DNA from: Bolinopsis microptera
Lineage: Eukaryota; Ctenophora; Tentaculata; Lobata; Bolinopsidae
Length of the DNA: 64,000 bases
Reading direction: 5' to 3'
Assembly: GCF_026151205.1 (NCBI RefSeq)
Contig: NC_087075.1
Coordinates: 6,962,858 to 7,026,857, forward strand
The notes under the pieces are model-generated. The model did no database searches and was not told the DNA's origin. It was given only the letters and a program-made list of their open reading frames with translations. Position 1 is the stretch's first letter, and the number at the start of each line of letters is the position of its first letter. Shown piece after piece: positions 20,689 through 32,702 of the stretch. The position numbers were made by a program, and so were the translations under genes.

Positions 20689-23600
20689 TTAACGATATTT
20701 TTCATAAGATTGTTTAGGTTTTAGAGCTAATCGCTCTGACCTGCGAGTTTGGTTAGTTTCTTGTGCTTCACCTGAACTGGGGTTATTGTTAGTTAACTCT
20801 GGTTCGTTCGTTCTGAGAGGTGTGTTAGGTAAATCAACTTCAGTTAATTGTTCTGACGACACAACCGTACTAGAATTAGGTAAAGTAAAACATTCAGTCT
20901 CTGGAGAATTGTCCTTTTCCGACGTCTCTGCTTGTTGTAGTACCGAAACTGATCTTTGCTTGATATGGTCTGCGTGTTTAATCACGTTTCTTCCGTCAAA
21001 CATAACTTCGTACATGTTAGAGTTCCCGATTCTTCGTTGAATTTCTCCTTGACTCCAAGTGTCTTTGTTCTGTGGTTGCACATATACTTTCTGCTTGTCT
21101 TCAAACTGGCGGTTTCTGATTCTGCTGGCATTCAGTATTTCCTGTTCTTTATCCACGTTCAATCTTTCAGACGTTTCACGATCTGCTGGAAATACGTGAT
21201 TCAACCTTGTTCTTACATAAAGCTTCTTAAATAGTGCTTCAGACGGTGGTATCCCAGTAACGCTGTGCGGAGTGATTCTGTAGTTAACTAAGAAATTTGC
21301 TAGATTCTTGTCGACATCTTTACAATTTTCATACATCTTTTTCATCGCGTCTTTGAATGTTCCTACAAATCTCTCACAGCATCCATTACTTTTTGGGTGA
21401 TACGTTCCTGTCTTTAAGTGGTGTATGTTGTTCCTCTGCAAGAAATCTTCGAATTCCTGTGAAGTAAAGTTTGTTCCGTTGTCACTCACTATAACAAACG
21501 GTAGTCCGAATCTACTGAAAATGGTTCTCAAAGCTCTGATCGTTGCTGATGATGTGGTGTTATTGTTCATCTTTACCACTTCAGGCCAACGTGAATGAGC
21601 GTCATAAACTACTAACCACATGCTGTTGAGAAATGGTCCAGCGTAATCAATGTGGACTCTTTGCCAAGGCATTGATGGTCTGGTCCATGGGTGTTCAATC
21701 AAACTTGGTAAACTCTTCCCATGTTTCCCACATGTTGTGCACGTGTTAGCTATTTGCTCGATCTCTGAGTTTATTAACGGCCAATATACGTAAGATCGTG
21801 CTAATGTTTTCATCCTGCTGATACCTAGGTGTGTTGCGTGTAACATCTCCAATACCGTAGTCCTTAACTTAACTGGAATGATAACTCTGCAACCCCATGT
21901 CAAACATCCGTTTTCTATTGAAATGTCGTTTCTCCGATTCCAATAAGCGGTCATTTCATCTGTGAAATTTGTTTCTCTATCTGACCATCCATTCTTCACG
22001 TAGTGTAGAACTTTCGATAAGACAGGGTCCTTCCTGGTATGTGATTCGATGTTTTTAGCCGTTAATCCTGTATTTTCTATATCCACACTCTGTACCCAAT
22101 CGTTTTCTGTTTCCTTTTCATCTTCTGGGGTGTGTGGTCTTGGTAGTCTCGATAACATGTCAGCGTTCCCATGGGCTTTGGTTGATCTGTAGCAGATATC
22201 ATAGTCGTAATCCATGAGAAATAATGACCATCTGGTTAATCTTGCTGCGGTCATGACTGACAGTTGCTTGTTTTTGCTGAAGATGTGTACTAGTGGCTGG
22301 TTGTCGGTTATCAGTTTAAACTTCCTTCCATACAGGTACAAATGGAAACGTTTAACAGCCCACACAATCGCTGCTGCTTCACGGTCGATTTGTGCGTAGT
22401 TCTTTTCCGCTGCAGTTAAAGTCCTTGAAATATACTCGATTGGACGTTCCGATCCATCAGGCATTGTATGTGACAGTACTGCACCCAATCCGGTCGGAGA
22501 GGCGTCGGTGTCAAGTTTCAGCGGTTTCTTAGGATCGTACAAAGTCAGCACTACATCCGAGCTAAGTAGTTCCTTCAAATTCTTCCAAGCTTCTTGTTGT
22601 CTCTTTGTCCACTTCCATTCTACTCCTTTCTTTCTGAGTTCATCTAATGGAGCAACAACCTGTGACATGTTTGGTAGATACCTCCTGTAGTAGTTCACTC
22701 CTGACAAGAATGATACTAATTCTTCTACTGATCGTGGTGCTCTCATGTTTAGCATATCTTCCACTTTCGACTTAACGGGTCTGATCCCGTCTTTGTTTAC
22801 CTCATGTCCTAGGTAAATCACAGAGTCTTTTAAGAATTCTGACTTTTCCATCTTGCATCTGTATCCTTGGTTTTCCAATCGGCCAATAACTTCGTTGAGT
22901 ATTCTCAGGTGTTCCTCTCTGTCCTTTCCGGAAACGAGGATGTCGTCCACTCTGCAACAACACATTGGTATCCCTGCCAATGTCTGATCTATGGTCTCTT
23001 GAAAAATGGCTGCTGCTGGAGAAATACCGTAGGGTAAACGATTCCACAATAACTGTCCTAAATGGGTGTTAATCGTTGTCAGTATTCTGTCTTCTTTCCT
23101 GATTGGGATGTTATTGTATGCAGCTCTAACGTCTAGTTTTGTAAACTGCTGTCCTCCCGTTACTTTGTTCAGGCACTCTTCTATAGACGGCAGTGGGTAC
23201 TGCTGTGCTGCCATAGCAGGATTCAAAGTAAGGTTATACGAGCCACATATACGAGTCTTTTCTCCTTTGAACACGGGGACTATAGGTGTTCCCCAAGGGC
23301 TTGCTCCCTCTACCTTGGTTAGTGTTCCCTCGTTCAACATTCTTGTCAGCTCTTTCCCTACTTGATCCTTTTTCGCGTACGGCAAAGGTCTCACACCCAA
23401 CGATTTTGGTTGAGCATCTTCTTTCAGCACTAGTTTTGCCATTGCTCCTTTGATGAGCCCCAGTCCTTCTTCAAAAATAGGACTGATTTTCAGCTCGTCT
23501 AAACTTCTCAAAGGTTTCTGAACTTCTTTCTTCTGTGTGACTGTTCCCTCGTTCATGGTTCTTTGATCACCCCTCTCTGAGGGTCTTTGTTCACCCCTCT

Positions 23601-25241
23601 CTGAGGGTCTCTGACTAAGAGGTAAAAGGGACACACAGGACTGGACTTCGACAGGACTAACATGGACATTACTAACATTCACAGACTTACTTACACATGG
23701 GGAAAAATCAAAACAAGAAGAAATAGCAGTCTTTGATCTCTTCAGTGTTGTCTCCAACCAGTCATCTCCTAAAAATCTGGTTATCCAAGATTGTCCCATT
23801 AATGATGGACATTTTCCTTCCACAATGAATAAGTCTAGTTTTGGAATCATCTTTCCATTGAATTCTACGTCGACTTGTGCTTTCGCCATCACTGGTAGTC
23901 TCTCATTGTTCGCTGCTCTCAGTCTTTTTGCCGAAGGTATAAGAGGAAGTAAATCTAATCCTACCTTAGACAACACATTACAACTAACAATACTTACGCT
24001 TGATCCGGAGTCAAATTCCATGTTCAAATCTCGTCCATTTAGTTTCACTGGCACTAACAGTTTTTCTGAGGAAGTATGGTTACAATTGAATTCAACAATC
24101 TCTTGATTGTCAATCAATTCTATAGAAGAAGAGTCATCACAAGCATCTAAATTTGAATCATCATACTCAATAACTGTGTCAAATTCAGAATAATCATCAG
24201 AGGGTAATAACTTCGAATAATCAAATTTGTCAATTTCAATCAATTCGTTTTCACTTTCTCTCACTCTAAACATATCTACTGATTTCTCCTCAACACAAAC
24301 AAAAGCTATCTCGACGTCGCTCTCGTCATTCTCATCGGTCTCGGAAGATTCTTCAACATGGTGAGATTTATCACCTTTTCTGTACTTATAGTTCTTCTTA
24401 GTACCCGTGCAGTTTCTAGCAATGTGGTACTTCTCTTTGCACTTCCTGCATACTGTTTTACAGTCCTTGTGTTATGACTGCGCAATGTACACTTTTCACA
24501 GTACATTTCTCCTCTTGGTTTTAAACTACTTTCTTTTCTGAAATGCTTTGATTTCCTATCCGAAACCTTATTCACAGTTCCAGAAGTTCCACTGTTTCTG
24601 ACAGTAACACTATTTTTCGACATATATTGAGCTTCTTCCACAGATTTCTCTAAAGTTGCTACATGCTCTCTCGCTGTTGCTAATGTTAAATCTGTTTTCT
24701 TCAGGAGTTTCGCTTTCACGCTTTCATCACACAGTCCAGCTATGAATTGGTCCAGCATTCTCGATTCCAACTCGTTCTCAAATTCACAGTCCATGGCAGT
24801 TTCGGTTAGTCTTTCGACGTACTCTGCCACACGCTCTCCTTTCACTTGAAAGATTCGGGTGAAGGCGTATCTTTGAGCGAATTTTGTTGGTTTTGGTGAG
24901 TAATGGTTACAAAGTTTCTGTTTTATTACTTTGTACTCCGTTGTGGTTATATCCTCTGGTTTTGCGAAGTGGTACGCTTTTTTGAACATTGCTGCGTCCA
25001 TTGATACTATCAACATCTGAGTCCACTGTAGCTGTACATTCCGGTCGTTTCTCCTGTCTCGCTCTGTAGTCCAGGCGGTTCTTGCCTCTACATCTGCGTT
25101 CAGGTTCTCCGGTACAACTTCAATTACTGGCTCTACGATTGCTTGTTGATGTTTAACGAATACTTCGAATTGGGTGAACCACAACCTGATGTTGGATCCG
25201 ATGTTGGTGGTCAATTTCTGGTCATACATCCGCGTCGCCAT
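20689..25241 (-). pseudogene. Gypsy gag-pol polyprotein with one frameshift
   Basis: Gag begins at 25241. The capsid-like region is followed by two perfect CX2CX4HX4C zinc knuckles, but the frame must slip by -1 inside the first one, near 24465. The upstream frame runs out at 24306, while the pol frame continues to 20689. Pol domains: aspartic protease (DSGSS) about residue 88 of the pol frame (counted from 24273); RT about 300-480 with CRVDDILV in place of the usual Y/F-x-DD; RNase H about 560-680 (LDTDASPTGLGAVL); integrase about 760-1000 with a zinc-binding HHCC region and a D-D-E core (HIDYAGPF, VSDNGTNF, CCERFV). Gag and pol were probably one frame before a single-base loss; no classical slippery heptamer is visible. 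Confidence 0.85.
25230..25240 (-). promoter_or_regulatory. Primer-binding site overlapping the gag start codon
   Basis: On the minus strand the 5' LTR ends ...ATAACA and is followed at once by ATGGCGACGCGG. The TGGCGAC that starts one base after the LTR fits a tRNA 3' end; TGGCGAC is the start of Arg-type primer sites in mdg1/412 elements. So the primer site and gag ATG appear to share bases. Confidence 0.5.
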
Positions 25242-25381
25242 TGTTATGATTTGATATTTTATCTATAATTCGTGAGTTCTTCAGAGAATTGATACACTTG
25301 TTATAACTTGGACTTGAATCCTAGGCTAAGGATAGAAATGGTTAATAATCATTATATTGCATAATATTACAATTCACAACA
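25242..25381 (-). repeat. Gypsy 5' LTR (140 bp)
   Basis: Identical to 20180-20319. It is followed on the right by the CCTCA duplication and then LINE sequence. Confidence 0.95.
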
Positions 25382-26048
25382 CCTCATAAAGGGAGTATGG
25401 GCAGTGGTACTTGATAATCTTAGAGAATTCTAAAATACAGTGATATTTGTACAAGTTTTGAGCCGTAAGAATTTTTAACCTATTAAAAATGGGTTTCGTA
25501 TGCTCCTTTTCAAAATGTTTATGGCCTAGTATTTGCATGCCATATGGTCTAGTTCTTGCACATGTTGATTGTTTATCTAGATATGAGTCGAGATCACCAA
25601 AAAGGATTCTTATACAGTGCTTCTGTGTGATAAAAAGACTATCATTTGACCGTTCCTTGAGGACAACTCCCCAAACACTTATACCATAACTTAGATGTGA
25701 TTCAAATAGAGCATTATATATTTTTAAATATAGTTCAGCAGGTATCGAGTGCCGAATTCTACAGATTGCACCAGTCATGGACCTCAGTTTTTTACGGATG
25801 TAGTGCATGTGGGCAGACCAGTTTAGCTTACTATCTATAACAACACCTAAGAATTTGGTATCCTTGACTTTAGTGATAACCTTACCATTGATGAATATTG
25901 ATCTAGATTCATCTAGCAGGGTAGCAAATGGTCTAGTCCGTGCACAAGTGTCATCATATTCAGAGGCAGGTTTAAAATGGATGTAGCAGCATTTTGACAT
26001 GTTGATATGAAGTAGATTACATTTCATATAAATCGAGACAGGTTTAAG
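25382..26048 (-). mobile_element. LINE copy 2, middle segment (reverse transcriptase C-terminal part)
   Basis: Continues the LINE across the gypsy insertion. It is open from the start MKCNLLHINMSKCCYIHF (about 26027) to the insertion and is very similar to 7550-8200 of copy 1. It stops at 26048, where a 7-bp word GTTTAAG is repeated at 30196-30202. Confidence 0.85.
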
Positions 26049-26075
26049 CGGTCGCGCTAAATCACTCTACAGTCG

Positions 26076-27912
26076 ATTCTTCCATTTTCACCACTTTTAG
26101 TTTCGCATTGGATAAGCACATGTTATACGCGCGCGTTACGTGTCAATCATATTTGATCCCGATTTCTTACTTTGGGTTTCAAACTTGCTTGTCGAGTTTT
26201 CGTCAATAATGAATAATCAATTATCATCCATGATTCATCATTGTCACTTGTGTAATACCTTGAAATCCTATAAGTTGAATGAATAGGTTTTTAAATTGTT
26301 GACATAGCATAGAAGGACTGTTGTCAGAATGTAAAATGATACAGAGCCGCCTTCAGAAGTTAAAATTGTTGAGCCGTATTTTCTAGTGTACTGTTTCGTA
26401 TGACATATGAGTCGAGGTACAAATAGAATTTTTCGCTGGATCAAAATGCTGAGATTTTAATATAAAGCAAAGCCAAGTATCAATAAACTAGTTTAGATTA
26501 CGCCTGATTGCTTGAGTCCTATTTAAAAATATTTTTGATATGTCATCCTAGAAGTAGAATCACAAATTTTGCATTCGTTTTAATTGTGTTTTTTTATGCG
26601 AAGAGCATATATTGTTTTTCCTTAAGCCAGCTGATCCAGCTATTGTAAAAGTCTACGGTCTTACTTTAGGAACACTGCGCTTCTTATTTGAATCATTAAA
26701 TCTAGGCTGCATAAAATGATAGGTTTTCGGATTTTGACCTGAGCAGCCGAAACTGATATTATTATTATTGTTATCCATATAATATACTATTATCGATGTA
26801 GTTTAATAGACTATAAATTTATTATATAACCTGGTTTTATTTCCATAGAAGTGTTTTTACCAGTTACTTTAGTAAATTAACAAAATGTACGTCTCCACTC
26901 TGCAGTTCCGACTGCAATTCGAACTTTGCCGTCTAGAATCTAGTGTGAATATTATAGATATTTACAACAAATATTTTAATTATCAGGTTCATCAGCATGG
27001 GACAAGTTGCAGATCAACCGCCATATAGGTACGTACTACAAGTGTTCATTTATGACTCAGTAATACAATTAAACAACACGTTAACTTAAGAGTTGCAATT
27101 TGATTGATATACAATATCATGCGATAGTTTATTAAAAAACTTCGAAGGCTTTTAACTTGAATAACAATATCATTTTTAAAGCAAGGTTTGTAATTGAAGG
27201 CAAGCATATCGGTCTGTACTGATGTAAAGGATTTTTGTTCTCAGTTTCTATGAAATTGTACCATGTACATATTTTTACCTCGTTCACCCTTCCAGCTCAT
27301 GCATCAAGGCTGATTCTTCATCCTCACACTTACACGCCTTCAATTAGTCACCACCTGGAACTTTATCATATATAATTATAATCACGTCATCGCCCCATCA
27401 TCCCTTATGCATATTGTATAATTCTGCAAAATAAAACATGTTTTATTACTTATATGTTTGAACCAACTCCCTATCCCCTCCTAGATTATCAATTTTTCTC
27501 AATTTTTGCTACTTTTCAAAAGTTCAAAGAATCTTTTAATAAGCTTGAACCTCCCATAATATCTCTGGACAGTATAATGTATGTGTCCGGTGAACGAATC
27601 AATTCTCTCTCAAATTATATGTGTTCACTGTTCACTGTTCACAGTTTATTTGCGAAAAGTTTCTACTATCAGCTAATTTAATTTAATTACAACTTGTTTT
27701 ATTTAACCTTCCCCAGTTTGGCTATGAAATAATTGATATCACCAAATAAAATCAGCCCACGTTAAGATTCACCGTTAATAAGTACAAAAAATGCATACTC
27801 ACATTCCTACTCAGTGCACACTATGTATAATAACTGTTGCCAGATAAAACATTCAATGAGTTGCTTTAATTACAATTAATAAACGATGTGCAATGTATAA
27901 TATTATATATAG
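26076..27912. other. Non-coding part of the insertion
   Basis: AT-rich, no recognised gene. An ATG with an open run of ten codons and a good donor lies at about 27000-27028 (MGQVADQPPY then GTACGT); it could be an orphan exon but nothing supports it further. Confidence 0.4.
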
Positions 27913-28608
27913 ATAACACCACCGCCTAAAAAGAGAAAGAGATCGCGGAAGAGGAACATCCTATGGTACAATCCCCCATTCAGTGCAAATGTTTCAACCA
28001 ACATCGGAAGAAAGTTCTTCGCTCTTATCGATAAGCATTTCCCGAAAAACCTACCGTTACATAAAATCATCAATAGGAATACCGTGAAAATAAGCTACTG
28101 TTGCATGCCCAGTTTGGGAAGGATACTCAAAGGACACAACAAATCAGTCCTAGAGAAACAATCTGAAAAGAAAAAGGCTCCAGAAAAAGAGTGTAATTGC
28201 AGAGACGCCTCGAAGTGCCCCCTCAAAGGACAATGTCTGGCCAAATGCATAGTATACCAAGCAACCGTTAAAACGGCATCTAACAAGGAAACGGCCTATA
28301 TTGGATTGACTGAAAACAGTTTTAAGACACGGTGGTACAATCATCGACAAAGTTTTAAGAATTCTAAGCACAGACTGAGTACCGAGTTATCAAAATTGAT
28401 ATGGGACCTCAAGGAGAAGATGATAGAATATAGCATAGACTGGAAGATTATTACTAAATCGAAAAAATATAAGGCTGGAGCGGGACATTGTGGCCTCTGC
28501 TTAGACGAGAAACTGTACATACTTAAAACCCCAGGCACTATTAACAAAAGATCAGAAATTATTTCTAAATGTAGGCACTCTAGGAAATTCTTAGTTAGAC
28601 ATATTTAG
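27913..28608 (+). pseudogene. Penelope-like element fragment with GIY-YIG endonuclease
   Basis: Open frame of about 230 residues without a proper start: it begins just after a stop at 27910, close to a possible acceptor, and ends at 28608. A basic N-terminal part (PPPKKRKRSRKRN) leads into CNCRDASKCPLKGQCL, a Cys cluster, then VYQATV...AYIGLTENSFKTRWYNH, the GIY-YIG nuclease core with its Tyr, Gly and Arg, and a C-terminal Cys/His-containing tail. This is the endonuclease end of Penelope-like elements; the reverse transcriptase that should precede it is missing. 5'-truncated, probably inactive. Confidence 0.75.
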
Positions 28609-28942
28609 TTAGTATTTATTAGTAATTAGGATTTGTAGTTATTTATATAGGTTTAGTAGTATTGAGTAATTGTTAATTGTTAATTATAAAATTTGATAAA
28701 GGAGCACTGTGTTGTATTATGTTTGCCATTTTTATGTTAATTATGTCACTGAAGATTGCTTTTCAAACATGAAACTTATAGTTTGACAATTGCATAGTTT
28801 GCTTTGTACCGATATTTCATGCTCCTAGCTACAGCTAGTAGAGCCCTTTTTCTATAAGAGAAGAAAACCAGTTGTAGATAATACTATATATAGATAGCTT
28901 ATGACTACATGTTTCCATGGTAAAATGGGTGGGCGACAATTA

Positions 28943-29124
28943 ACCCTGACCCTGACCCTGACCCTGACCCTGACCCTGACCCTGACCCTGACCCTGACCT
29001 TGACCCTGACCCTGACCCTGACCCTGACCCTGATCCTGACCCTGATCCTGATCCTGATCCTGATCCTGATCCTGATCCTGATCCTGATCCTGATCCTGAT
29101 CCTGATCCTGATCCTGACCCTGAC
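28943..29124. repeat. (CCCTGA)n / (CCTGAT)n hexanucleotide array
   Basis: About 30 hexamers. The first half is mainly CCCTGA, the second half mainly CCTGAT, ending in CCCTGA again. It begins TTAACCCTGACCC, one base different from the animal telomere word CCCTAA. It gives a spurious long open frame of Leu-Thr/Leu-Ile. Confidence 0.95.
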
Positions 29125-29195
29125 TTTAAACTTTCCAGATAGTTACATGGCTATATATGAATATATGAAACATTTGACATGGAGTTGTAGACTGA

Positions 29196-29300
29196 GTTAT
29201 GTGCCTCGCCGGGCTAAAGTAGTGGATGTCCTTGCTGTACGGCAAGTTAAACAAGGAACTGAAACTACTAGGTTCCGTACAGACTCAACTCTGCACCCAT
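29196..29300. repeat. LINE 3'-end fragment (dispersed)
   Basis: Shares GTGGATGTCCTTGCTGTACG, AAACAAGGAACTGAAAC and AGGTTCCGT with 44420-44545 and 47857-47995. The last of these is joined to a LINE reverse-transcriptase C-terminus, so all three are probably tails of one LINE family. Confidence 0.6.
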
Positions 29301-29587
29301 GTCAACATGTTCATTATATGCAAGCCTCTTGATTTATAAGACGGATAATCTGAGCAAGTTTGGGCAAATTTAAAATCTTAAATGGCTATATAAAAAGGCT
29401 TGTTATATTAGCCGGAGTTTAGCAGCTCTGAAACAACCTTATGATAGAGCGCACAAATATAGAGCAGCTGTTATGAACAGTCAACTAATAGCCATTTAAC
29501 GGCCGTGATCATGTCGTTACGATAATACATAATAGCCGTCTCAGCTTTTTTAGCCGGTTAATTAGTTTACCGGCTTACGTAGTGGGA

Positions 29588-29805
29588 GATTTATAATTCG
29601 CATCGTTTTGTCGTTTTAGAACCTAGAAATAGTGCTCAAAGATGGCTTTGTGGTTAAGTTTTGTAGTTGGAAAGTGTTTTTAATGTAGAGTACTAGGAGC
29701 TCTGAGGATTTATTATTCGCATCATTTAGCCGTCTCATAACCTAGAAATGGTGCTCAAAGCTGGTTTAGTGGTTAAGTTTTGTAGTTGGAAAGTGTTTTT
29801 AATGT
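29588..29805. repeat. Two tandem ~100-bp units
   Basis: Units at 29588-29686 and 29706-29805 share most bases, including GTGGTTAAGTTTTGTAGTTG and AAGTGTTTTTAATGT, with a 19-bp spacer. Confidence 0.8.
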
Positions 29806-30195
29806 CGTGTTCGGTGTTTTATAACTCCCGACATGGCTGCACAACAGTCTCCCTTAAGAACACTTTCCACTGTTAATACAAATTATCATTTACGATCGTT
29901 GTTCTACCAATCTGCCTTAATAAATTCGTTCATGAATTCATACACTGTAAGTGTAGACTGTATTATTAGTGCCGTACATTTGATTAGCAATTTACTGGGC
30001 ATGCGACTTAATTGTGCCATGATGTTGATAGTTGCCAAATTTCGGTAACAAATTAGGACTTAATTTGAGTTTACTGCACGCGCGATGAATAATTTGTGTT
30101 TATAGAGATCTGCGGCGCGTTATCAGGTTAACCAATCAAGTCACGGCGTTTTCGTCACGTGACAGTCGACTGTAGAGTGATTAATTATCATCCAT

Positions 30196-32702
30196 GTTTA
30201 AGCACTAAGTTGGCTTTTTTGTATGTTGCTTCTCTAGACGGTCCTGATATGAAGATATTAGTGTCATCAGCATAAAGTACAAATTTCACTTCACTGTCTG
30301 AAAAACAGTTTACTATATCGTTCATATACAGTAGGAAGAGTAATGGCCCTAGAATTGACCCTTGAGGAACCCCGAATTCCACATCCATTGTTTCTGATGG
30401 TACATCGTTATACATCACATACTGCTTTCTGTTAGTCAAGTAGCTTTTTAGTAAAGTTAGTGCTGTGCCCCTAATACCATAGGAATTTAGCTTGCTTAGA
30501 AGAATATTGTGATCAAGGGTGTCAAAGGCTTTGCTCAAGTCTATGAATATGCCTAGGACATGTTTATTGCTAGCCAGGGACTTTGTAACAGAGTCTATAG
30601 ATTTGTGTAGAGCATGGGCGGTAGAATGGCCTTTTCTAAATCCAAACTGCGAGTCTGTTAGTACACCTTTAGATGTGAAGAAATTATAGAGCCGTTTGTA
30701 AATGACCTTCTCGAAAATTTTTCCAAATAAAGGTAATATTGATACAGGCCGATAATTTTCAATACATTCCTTATTGTCTTTCTTGTAAATAGGAATAACT
30801 TTACCAGTTTTAAAAATACTTGGGAATGTTCCACTTTGTATACATATGTTGTAAAGCCTAGCCAAGGTACCAGCGATGAGCTTTGCCGATTTTTTTACAA
30901 CGATTATAGGTATGTCACTTGCCTTGCCATTTTGAAAATCTCTGATGACCTCGATAATCTCATCTTCATTAGTTTCTTCTAGGTATATGGAGTCGGACAC
31001 TGAATTAGACATGAATTGAGCAAATGATTCTACTGGTTCCAGAGAAATACTATTGTTCGACAATACATTTCTATTGAGATTGCTTGCAAGAGATGTAAAG
31101 TATTCACAAAATTTGTTAGCAATTATTCGTCTGCAAGTAATTCTCTGGCCATCTATGACAAAATCGTCCTTACATCTAGACATATTCTTACCACGGAGTT
31201 CATTGATAACTTCCCAGGTCTTTTTTGAGTTCATGCTGTACTTCTCGAATTTTCTAGTATAGCACATAGCTTTTGCCATATTTATTGAGTTTTTGAGAAA
31301 CTTGTCGAATTCCTTGTAGCAGATGTGCTTGTTTTGATCCCCGTCAGGTAGTTTTAATGTACAAGTCTTCTTCCATTCGAAATACAGCCTAGCTTTCTTG
31401 TCTATGGAATTAATTAGCCCCTGGGTAATCCAAGGGTTAGTTATGCTGTTGCGTTTAGTGGTTCTAGGAGTAAGAAGTTTGCAAGACAAATCTATCTTTT
31501 CTTGAAATAACTGCATGAAAGAGTCAAATGTGTCACAGCTGTTCTGGAACCTATCTATATCGTTTTCTATTTCAAGACAGAGCTTCTCTAGGTTAGCATT
31601 ACTATAGTCGTAGTGTATGGTAATTTTGTCTGGTGAATCAGGTTTAGGCACAGAGTTAGGGGGAAGCTCAACTAGAGTGAATACAGGGTGATGGTGGGAG
31701 ATATTATCAGATATCACACCAGAAATAAGGGATTGGTCTACTACATTGGTGTGGATATTGTCGATACAAGTCCTGGAACAGCCAGGCATTTGGTGTGTTG
31801 GTACTGATATGGTTGGTGTGAAGCCGTTGTTGAATATTATTTTCTTGGAATTTGTCCTCTGATGGAGATGGGTCTTTCAAAATGTTGACATTGAAATCAC
31901 CAAGAATGTATACTTTTTTGCCATTCAATTTTGAGAGAATACGTTCATATGCTTCGTTGAACAGTTCAAGTGATGCGTTCGGGGGACGGTAGATAACCCC
32001 TACAACAGTTGGGTCTTGCAAGCTAGTGATAGATACAAATAGTGATTCTATGTGTTCATTACAGAGAGATAAGCCAGTAATCTTGTTAAAGTTAAGGGAA
32101 TCGTGCAGGTAAAGACACACTCCTGACCCTTTACTCTTGAACTGGTTTTTCTTTTGACAAAAGTAACGTGATTGATAACAGGAGGAGTATCCGTTAAGCT
32201 GATACAGGGCTCCATTTTCGGGATTGGTGTTTGTTTCTGCAAGGCCGATAACAGAGAATTTGTGGTCGATACAAGACAGCTCAACTGCAAAGTTGTCAAA
32301 GTTGGATGCATTTCCATCAATGTTAAGAAATAATTTGGACAAATATTTAACTGATTTTTTAGGTAGGATGGTGGCATTCAACTCTTTTATGGAGAATGTT
32401 TTGCAATTTTCAAGAACCTTTGAGCTATTGTAGATAGATTCTATATAATTGACTGGCTCATCATCAATGAGGCCATTGTTTGCAAAGTGGGGAGCTTGGT
32501 AGAAAGGGTTGTACCGAACAATATCATTGGCATCAGTGCATATTTTGCAGTATGTTCCATCTCGAAATTTGACTATGTTATCATCAGTTTTGCATTTTTT
32601 GTGCATTATTTTGTCACACATCTGACAAATTATGAATGGATGTCCAGCACGCACAGGTCTATTGCAGCAGCAGCAAATTTCGCATATTAGTTTGACTATC
32701 AT
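30196..32702 (-). pseudogene. LINE copy 2 ORF2, 5' part, with one frameshift and an insertion
   Basis: Starts at 32702 (ATGA overlap with ORF1) with the same PHD-like finger (CEICCCC...CKIC) and endonuclease start. Near 31842 one extra T, compared with 9845 of copy 1, breaks the frame after the GDFNVNIL motif. The rest, from about 31840 on, is open through RT motifs GVPQGSILGPLLFLLYMND and YADD, and is cut at 30196 by the 4.15-kb insertion. It has the base that copy 1 lost near 8333, so the two copies carry different, independent damage. Confidence 0.85.

Larger units (their letters stand above)
20180..25381 (-). mobile_element. Complete Ty3/gypsy (Mag-like) LTR retrotransposon
   Basis: 5.2-kb element read on the minus strand, inserted in LINE copy 2. 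Identical 140-bp LTRs begin TG and end CA, and 5-bp duplications (CCTCA) flank it. Order: 5' LTR (25381-25242), primer-binding site overlapping the gag start, gag, protease, RT, RNase H, integrase, polypurine tract, 3' LTR (20319-20180). The pol sequence resembles the K02A2.6/Mag-type lineage, which includes elements with very short LTRs. Identical LTRs mean a recent insertion, later than the LINE. One frameshift in the gag zinc-knuckle region leaves this copy probably non-autonomous. No envelope gene. Confidence 0.9.
28609..30165. other. Non-coding right part of the insertion
   Basis: Holds the Penelope-like 3' flank, the (CCCTGA)n array, a LINE-tail fragment and a tandem duplication (listed separately). 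No gene seen. Confidence 0.5.
26049..30195. mobile_element. 4.15-kb insertion inside LINE copy 2, class unknown
   Basis: Copy 1 is continuous at this point, so this block arrived as an insertion. GTTTAAG occurs at both junctions (26042-26048, 30196-30202), and a 17-bp word starting AATCACTCTACAG is inverted near the two ends (26059-26075 and 30166-30182). About 10 extra bases on the left and 13 on the right lie between the duplication and these inverted words, so the ends are not textbook. Inside are a Penelope-like fragment, a hexanucleotide array, a LINE tail piece and a tandem duplication. I see no transposase gene. Confidence 0.6.

Noticed and set aside
28901-29332. Open frame of 143 codons rich in Leu-Thr and Leu-Ile
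   Set aside because: It is the translation of the CCCTGA hexanucleotide array, not a gene.
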